Source: Thermococcus sp. (GTDB taxonomy: Archaea > Methanobacteriota_B > Thermococci > Thermococcales > Thermococcaceae). From it: 64,000 nt of DNA. The stretch lies in NCBI GenBank assembly GCA_027075325.1, contig JALTBN010000091.1:74430-138429 (forward strand), in the 5' to 3' direction. A program made the position numbers and the translations under genes. The notes beneath the pieces were generated by a model, which was given only the letters and a program-made list of their open reading frames with translations, was not told the origin of the DNA and made no database searches. This document shows, in pieces, positions 58,802 to 64,000 of this stretch. Position 1 is the stretch's first letter, and each line of letters begins with the position of its first letter.

Positions 58802-60472
58802 TCACAGCGGGAGGGCCTCTATGGCCTCCTCCTCCGTCATCTCCTCTGTTTCATCCTTCCCTTCGAGCCATTCGGCAACGATGTCTATGTCCCCGCCGCC
58901 GTAGTGGCCCTTGAAGTCCCTCTCGAAGCTGTATATCTTCACCATCGCGGGAATCGTTATCGCGTAGCCGACTATCACCGCTTCACCCACTCCGAGGGAA
59001 GCTATATCCCCGAGCAGGTCCTCGCTTATCTGCTCGCTCGCCTGCTGCACGTAGCGCTGGTCGTTTGGCTCGACGAGCTTGAGGATGATCTTCGTGTTCG
59101 TCTGGCTCAAGATATCGTCGTCCAGCTTCTTGGGCCTCTGAGAGACTATGCCCAACCCAACGCCGAACTTTCTTCCCTCACGGGCAATCTTTCCAAGCCA
59201 GAGCGTCGCCGGGTTCTTCTCGCCCCGAGGGGCGAATATGTGCGCCTCCTCTACGATGACCAGCAGGGGCTTTTTCACGGCAGGATAATTCTCTATTATC
59301 TCCCTGGCGGTGGGCCTGTCGTTCGTTCTAAGGGCCTTTATGTACTCGATGCGGTTCTTGAGGATTCCGCGCAGGACGAAGCTCGCCAGCGTAATCATCT
59401 GCTCCTCTTCCATGCCGCTCAGGTCTATGACGTTCACCATGCCGGGTCTTATCTCGCTGAGAACGTTAACCGGGCTTATGAACTCGCCGAAGTTGGCGCG
59501 AAGCTCGCTCAAGTAGTCCTTCAGCCTTATCAGGGAGTCGAGGTCCTTTGCCTGTATCTTTCTTGGCGTCTCTATGCCCTTCTCGTCGTAGTAGTAGATA
59601 ATCTTGTCGTCGGTGTTCTCGTAAACGCGTATCCACTCCTCTATCTTGTCCTCCATCGCGTGGATGAAGTCCATTCCGCCGACGACGCGCCCGTTCCTGC
59701 GCATTTCCTCTCTAACCGTCCTGTAGACCAGCCCGAGGAAGCGCCTCTGAAGGCTGGCGTTCTCCGCTATGCCGAGCAGCGTGGCGAACTCGCTGAGCCT
59801 TATCCTCCCGGGGTCTATCGTGGCCTTTATCGGGTTGACGCGCGCTCCGGGCCAGCTCAGGTGCCTGTACTCGCCGTGCGGGTCGAGGATGACGACGGTG
59901 GCGTTGACGTTGCTAACCAGCTCCTTCGTGAGAACCGCTATCGTGTTGGACTTTCCGGCACCGGTGACCGCTAAAACCGCGAAGTGCCTCGAAACAAGCC
60001 TGTTGGCGTCGAGATTGACCTCTACTTTCTCCCTCGCTATGAGCCTTCCCAGCCTTATGTGGCCCTGGGAGAAAATCATCTCCAAATCTTCGTCCCTCGC
60101 GAGGTAGACCTTCTCGCCGGGCTTTATCGGGACGCGGTTGGGAGCGGGCTTCGCCAAGAACTCTCCATCGGCAGTTCTCAGCACGCCGAGAACCTTGGCT
60201 GTCGCGAGTATCTCCTCGCTCTTGTCAAGGACGCCCTTTGAGAAAACGTTCACCGTCTTTTCCACGTAGTCGTAGCTCCCCCTCCCGGCGTCCATGAGCC
60301 AGTTGACGTTCCTTATCGACTTCAAAAGTGCTAAAACCTCGTCGCCGTCCCTGTTCCTCGCTATCAGAAACTCCCCAAAGCGCGGAAGCTCGTTTCTCGG
60401 GTTCACTATGAACGTGAAGTGGTCGGTGGTCGATTCACCGAACACGATTCCAACGGGGTTATCACGCTCCAT
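58802..60472 (-). CDS. herA: Bipolar DNA translocase/helicase HerA
   Basis: A hexameric FtsK-like ATPase that pumps DNA for NurA. The 556-residue protein has an N-terminal HAS barrel (NPVGIVFGESTTDHFTFIV), Walker A VTGAGKSNT near residue 164, Walker B LLVIVEEAHIFAPRG and the arginine-finger region ASEQISEDLLGD. GGTGGTAAT precedes the ATG at 60472; the frame open to 60,553 is not used. It opens the end-resection operon and is divergent from the DHPS-like gene. Confidence 0.95.
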   Translation of the reverse strand: MERDNPVGIVFGESTTDHFTFIVNPRNELPRFGEFLIARNRDGDEVLALLKSIRNVNWLMDAGRGSYDYVEKTVNVFSKGVLDKSEEILATAKVLGVLRTADGEFLAKPAPNRVPIKPGEKVYLARDEDLEMIFSQGHIRLGRLIAREKVEVNLDANRLVSRHFAVLAVTGAGKSNTIAVLTKELVSNVNATVVILDPHGEYRHLSWPGARVNPIKATIDPGRIRLSEFATLLGIAENASLQRRFLGLVYRTVREEMRRNGRVVGGMDFIHAMEDKIEEWIRVYENTDDKIIYYYDEKGIETPRKIQAKDLDSLIRLKDYLSELRANFGEFISPVNVLSEIRPGMVNVIDLSGMEEEQMITLASFVLRGILKNRIEYIKALRTNDRPTAREIIENYPAVKKPLLVIVEEAHIFAPRGEKNPATLWLGKIAREGRKFGVGLGIVSQRPKKLDDDILSQTNTKIILKLVEPNDQRYVQQASEQISEDLLGDIASLGVGEAVIVGYAITIPAMVKIYSFERDFKGHYGGGDIDIVAEWLEGKDETEEMTEEEAIEALPL

Positions 60473-60562
60473 ATTACCACCTTTAGTTGACTTCTCCCGG
60501 TGGAACAAAAACCTTTCGCCCAAAACCACAACCCCTAAAAGCCATCCCGCCAACTCCCTTTC

Positions 60563-62119
60563 ATGGAGAACGCCGGAAGAATCCTCCTCGTCACCGGCAG
60601 GCTCGCCGAGCCCCTGGTGAGAAAGTACGGAAAGGGCTGTGACGTCTTCGTAACCCCTGTTAGCGTCGCGGCCTTCCTCACGCCGGAGCTCATAGTGCGC
60701 TACCTGAAAAAGGCAGGAATCAGGAGCGAGGACTACGACTTAATCTTAATCCCCGGCCTCGTCCGCGGTTCCGCTCAGATCATTGAAGATGAGCTCGGAA
60801 TTCCCACCTTCAAGGGACCGAGGAGCGCTATGGATTTGCCCCAGACCCTCAAGGCCCTCCGTGAGGGCTTCAAACTGAGCAAAGAAAAGCCGGCGGATGA
60901 ACTCTTCTCGATCGATGCGCTCAAGAGGGTGGAGGACATAAGAAACAGGACGCGGAACAGGCGCTACATCGAAAAGGCCCTCAAAAAGCCCTGGAACGTC
61001 CTCATCGGGAACCTTCCAGCGGGGAGGGACTTTCCGGCGAGGATTCTGGGCGAGGTGGTGGATGCCCCAAAGCTCGGCATCGAAAAGACGGTCGAGAAGG
61101 CCTTCTACTACCTCCGCGAGGGAGCGGACATAGTGGACATAGGCATGGTTGCCGGGGAGAGGAACCTTGGGTTCATCGAGGAAATTCCGGAAATCCGCGA
61201 GATGCTGGGGGAGAATGGTTTTGAAGCCCCGATAAGCTTCGACTCGCTCAATACTGCCGAAATCGAGAAGGCCCTCGATTACGCTGACCTTTTCCTCAGC
61301 GTTGATGCCGGAAACATTGAGGAACTCGTGACGAAGAAACCGGCCGTTCTTATCCCGACGAACCAGAAAGAGGGCTTCTTCCCCACGAAGCCTGCCGAGC
61401 GCATTGGGTTCCTTGAGAGACTGAAGGAGATGGCTCTCGATCTGGGCTACAGAACGGTCATCCCCGACCTCATCCTCGAACACGTGCCCCACCTGGCGCG
61501 CTCCATCACGGCCTTCCAGCTCTACCGCGAGAAGAACCCAGATGACGTCCTTCTGGCAGGCGTTGGAAACGTTGTTGAGCTCTACGACGCGGACAGCGTT
61601 GGGATGAATGCCTTGCTCGCTGGAATCGCGAAGGAGCTCTCCATAAACCTGCTCCTAACCACCGAAGTGAGCGCCAAGTCAAGAGGCTCGGTGAGGGAGC
61701 TGAGGAGGGCGGTGGATATGAACCTCTTCGACATGCCAAAAGACCTCGGCTTCGACCTGCTGGTGCTCAAGGAGAAGAGGGCAAGCGAGTGGCGGTTCGA
61801 GCCGGCTGAGAAAATCATCAAGGCCGAGGAAAGGCCCATCCAGATTGAACCCCTCTACTTCAGGGTCTGGGTCGAAAACGGAAAAATCTGGGTGAACGCC
61901 CACCGCGGCACTGAGCTTCTCCTCACGATAACCGGAGAGGAGCCCAACGCGATAATCGACACCATTCTGGAGCACTTTGGGATAAGCCCGAGGCACGCCT
62001 TCTATCTCGGTCGGGAGCTGGAGAGGGCGAAGACCGCTTTAAAGCTGAGGCGGAGCTACGTCCAGGAGGTCGAGCTGTTTGGGGGATTCTACGGAAACAC
62101 CAAGATCGAGAAAGTATGA
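60563..62119 (+). CDS. Dihydropteroate-synthase-like protein
   Basis: The 518-residue protein has an N-terminal alpha/beta domain (residues 1-130). A TIM barrel like pterin-binding enzymes follows: AFYYLREGADIVDIGMVAGE near 190, PISFDSLNTAEI and VLIPTNQKEGFFPT. A C-terminal domain holds VWVENGKIWVNAHRGTELLL. Archaeal members are annotated as dihydropteroate-synthase-related; a role in methanopterin-type cofactor making is suspected but unproven. No SD exists, and CCTAAAAGCC near 60,533 would give a leaderless message from 60,563. Confidence 0.85.
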   Translation: MENAGRILLVTGRLAEPLVRKYGKGCDVFVTPVSVAAFLTPELIVRYLKKAGIRSEDYDLILIPGLVRGSAQIIEDELGIPTFKGPRSAMDLPQTLKALREGFKLSKEKPADELFSIDALKRVEDIRNRTRNRRYIEKALKKPWNVLIGNLPAGRDFPARILGEVVDAPKLGIEKTVEKAFYYLREGADIVDIGMVAGERNLGFIEEIPEIREMLGENGFEAPISFDSLNTAEIEKALDYADLFLSVDAGNIEELVTKKPAVLIPTNQKEGFFPTKPAERIGFLERLKEMALDLGYRTVIPDLILEHVPHLARSITAFQLYREKNPDDVLLAGVGNVVELYDADSVGMNALLAGIAKELSINLLLTTEVSAKSRGSVRELRRAVDMNLFDMPKDLGFDLLVLKEKRASEWRFEPAEKIIKAEERPIQIEPLYFRVWVENGKIWVNAHRGTELLLTITGEEPNAIIDTILEHFGISPRHAFYLGRELERAKTALKLRRSYVQEVELFGGFYGNTKIEKV

Positions 62120-62452
62120 CAAATCCCACCCTTGCATCAGACGGAAATTTGTCACATCTACGAAAAATCATCCGAAAAAACTTTAAGGGGTGGGCTTGAT
62201 TGCGCAGTGATGCCCGATGACAGTCAGGAGTGAGTGTTTTTGGCCCCTGTGATGGTTCCGTGAATAACGTGGTCAGTCCGTCAATTCTAGGGCGGGATCG
62301 CTTTTGGCGCTGAGCTAAACAGGGGGGACCGTTTTTGGTCGGGCCGTTCTTCTGTCTGAAAGCCCTGGCTTAGACCTCACGCTCATTATTCCCTCGCTTT
62401 TGGGATTTGTTGAGACGGTTAGTGTGAACCTTCTTGAAAAGGAGGTGGTAGA
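62120..62452 (+). other. Upstream region of trpB2, possibly structured leader
   Basis: GAAAAAACTTTAAGG near 62,165-62,180 is TATA-like, and the gene starts 270 bp farther on. Between them the T-runs in GTTTTTGGCC, CGCTTTTGGCG and CCGTTTTTGGTC recur as short hairpins (for example GACCGTTTTTGGTC). CCCCTGT near 62,240 can pair with ACAGGGG near 62,320. A structured leader RNA or small RNA is possible. No gene is recognised. Confidence 0.35.
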
Positions 62453-63778
62453 ATGAAAGCCGTTCTTCCCGATTCGAAGATACCAAAGAAGTGGTACAAC
62501 ATCCTGCCGGACCTTCCGGAGCCTTTGGCGCCGCCCCTTGACCCCGAGACGGACGAGCCGATGGAGCCAGAGAAGCTCCTCAGGATTTTCGCGGCCGAGC
62601 TTGTGAAGCAGGAGATGAGCAACGAGCGCTACATCGAGATCCCCAAAGAGGTTCGCGAGCTTTACGCCAAGATAGGAAGGCCGACACCGTTGTTTAGGGC
62701 GACGAGCCTTGAGAAGGCCCTCGGAACGCCGGCGAGGATATACTTCAAGTTCGAGGGGGCAACCGTAACGGGAAGCCACAAGATAAACACGGCCTTAGCC
62801 CAGGCATACTACGCCAAAAAACAGGGCGTTGAGAGGCTCGTTACCGAGACCGGTGCAGGCCAGTGGGGAACCGCTCTAAGCCTGGCGGGAGCGCTCCTCG
62901 GGCTGAAGGTCAGGGTTTACATGGCGCGCGCCAGCTACCAGCAGAAGCCCTACAGGAAGACGATAATGCGCCTCTACGGGGCGGAAATCTACCCAAGCCC
63001 GAGCGACAGGACCGAAATAGGACGGAAGTTCCTGGCCGAGGACCCGAACCACCCCGGTGGATTGGGTATAGCGATAAGCGAGGCCATTGAAGACGTCCTC
63101 CGCGATGAGAAAGCGCGCTATGCCCTCGGAAGCGTTTTAAATCACGTCCTCATGCACCAGACGGTTATAGGGCTGGAAGCCAAAGAGCAGATAAAGGAAT
63201 TTGAAGAGCCGGACGTCATAATCGGCTGCGTCGGCGGTGGGAGCAACTTCGCTGGATTAGCTTACCCCTTCGTGAAAGACGTTCTTGACGGCAAAGAGGA
63301 CTACGAGTTTATAGCGGTTGAGCCAAGAGCAGCGCCATCGATGACGCGCGGCGTTTACAAGTACGACTTCGGCGATTCGGGCGGCTATACTCCAAAGATG
63401 AGGATGCACACCCTCGGGCACACTTACTACGTCCCGCCGATACATGCCGGTGGTTTACGCTACCACGGCCTCGCCCCAACGCTCAGCGTTTTGATAAACC
63501 ACGGCATTGTCAAACCAGTCGCCTACCACCAGAACGAGGTCTTCAAGGCGGCTGAGCTGTTTGCGAAGACCGAGGGAATAATTCCCGCTCCAGAAAGCGC
63601 ACACGCAATAAAAGGGGCAATAGACAGGGCTCTGAAGGCGAAGGAGGAAGGGAAGGAGGAGGTTATACTCTTCAACCTCAGCGGGCACGGATTCCTCGAT
63701 CTCGGCGGCTACGAGGACTACTTAGACGGAAAGCTGGAAGACTACGAGCCGGACTACTTCCCGGCGCTTGAGGGGTGA
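62453..63778 (+). CDS. trpB2: Tryptophan synthase beta subunit, TrpB2 type
   Basis: It makes L-tryptophan from indole and serine with pyridoxal phosphate. The 441-residue chain has the PLP lysine in [20 protein letters not shown] near residue 110. [20 protein letters not shown] and the phosphate loop [15 protein letters not shown] follow. The long N-terminus ([20 protein letters not shown]) marks the TrpB2 group, which often acts without an alpha subunit. GGAGGTGGTAGA precedes the ATG. No other trp genes are near. Confidence 0.95.
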   Translation: MKAVLPDSKIPKKWYNILPDLPEPLAPPLDPETDEPMEPEKLLRIFAAELVKQEMSNERYIEIPKEVRELYAKIGRPTPLFRATSLEKALGTPARIYFKFEGATVTGSHKINTALAQAYYAKKQGVERLVTETGAGQWGTALSLAGALLGLKVRVYMARASYQQKPYRKTIMRLYGAEIYPSPSDRTEIGRKFLAEDPNHPGGLGIAISEAIEDVLRDEKARYALGSVLNHVLMHQTVIGLEAKEQIKEFEEPDVIIGCVGGGSNFAGLAYPFVKDVLDGKEDYEFIAVEPRAAPSMTRGVYKYDFGDSGGYTPKMRMHTLGHTYYVPPIHAGGLRYHGLAPTLSVLINHGIVKPVAYHQNEVFKAAELFAKTEGIIPAPESAHAIKGAIDRALKAKEEGKEEVILFNLSGHGFLDLGGYEDYLDGKLEDYEPDYFPALEG

Positions 63779-63903
63779 TATCCAAGTCTTTATCCTTTTC
63801 TTTTTGGAAACCTTACAGTTCACGGCGGGGGGAGGCCAGTTTGATTTTCAGCCTGGAGAAAGGCAGTTCCAGATTAATCCTTCGAAAGAAGGGAAAAACA
63901 AAA

Positions 63904-64000
63904 TCAGCGCCGCCTGTAGAGGTAGACGACGAGGAGCACCAGCAGGGCCCCAATGAGGGCGTAGTAGGGCCAGTCTGCCCCTCCCGCGGTTCCCGGACCT
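63904..64000 (-). CDS. C-terminus of a membrane-anchored protein (partial)
   Basis: The last 31 codons of a minus-strand gene cut by the window edge. They read GPGTAGGADWPYY, then a hydrophobic helix (ALIGALLVLLVVYLY) and RRR. A Gly/Ala-rich linker, single helix and basic end are typical of C-terminal anchors of archaeal surface or binding proteins. The main domain lies outside the window. Confidence 0.6.
   Translation of the reverse strand, partial: GPGTAGGADWPYYALIGALLVLLVVYLYRRR

Noticed and set aside
58493-59974. 493-residue plus-strand frame over mre11 and herA
   Set aside because: It runs across two well-identified genes on the opposite strand; codon bias of the real genes keeps the antisense frame open.

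Overview
The window is chromosomal DNA from a hyperthermophilic archaeon of the order Thermococcales, most likely a Thermococcus. The evidence is an intein-free reverse gyrase, a TrmBL2-type chromatin regulator, the herA-mre11-rad50-nurA operon, Sm-like proteins, L39e/L31e/LX/L37e ribosomal proteins with aIF6, an archaeal GAPDH and TrpB2. Most genes have strong GGAGGTG-type Shine-Dalgarno (SD) sites and archaeal TATA boxes. I see no tRNA, rRNA, insertion sequence or replication origin.

Region 1 (1-9,631) is a CRISPR and signalling island. The edge of one array (1-193) is followed by a minus-strand operon cas1-cas2-csx1-cas6 (253-3,426). A second array of 14 repeats (3,808-4,824) comes next; repeat decay places its leader on the right. 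The leader region (4,825-5,550) is followed by two divergent genes for CARF (cyclic-oligoadenylate sensor) proteins: a CARF-PIN fusion (minus) and a four-helix membrane-anchored CARF protein (plus). A perfect inverted repeat lies between their TATA boxes. A large unknown membrane protein follows. Three CARF proteins are thus encoded within about 7.4 kb, but no Cas10 or Cascade gene is in the window.

Region 2 (9,725-25,068) holds housekeeping and metabolic genes: an Sm-like protein, MobB, a TAXI-type TRAP transporter operon (binding protein, DUF1850, fused permease), two related 49-residue proteins, the Cdc48/VAT ATPase and Hsp20 with heat-shock-type promoter motifs, a metallo-beta-lactamase-fold protein, an ABC transporter and methylmalonyl-CoA mutase.

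Region 3 (25,152-29,829) is an AT-richer minus-strand operon of eight unknown genes. They encode one secreted protein, one soluble protein with a glycine-zipper tail and six membrane proteins, three of which are tandem paralogues. A promoter segment is duplicated inside the operon. This and the CARF cluster are the two best candidates for undescribed systems.

Region 4 (30,019-50,065) starts with a translation cluster (L39e, L31e, aIF6, LX), a SWIM protein and reverse gyrase. TrmBL2, an arginase-fold operon and an operon of a toroid-fold protein, a DUF6062 protein and two coiled-coil proteins come next. The fluoride channel with DUF190, CoaBC, an aspartate-racemase-like protein lacking one catalytic cysteine, an eIF2B-like protein, a CinA-like protein, GAPDH, small conserved proteins, a TauE-family exporter and an orphan nucleotidyltransferase complete it.

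Region 5 (50,062-64,000) has glycyl-tRNA synthetase, a signal-peptidase-like protein, Sm protein with L37e, the DNA end-resection operon herA-mre11-rad50-nurA, a dihydropteroate-synthase-like protein, TrpB2 and the C-terminus of a membrane-anchored protein at the edge.
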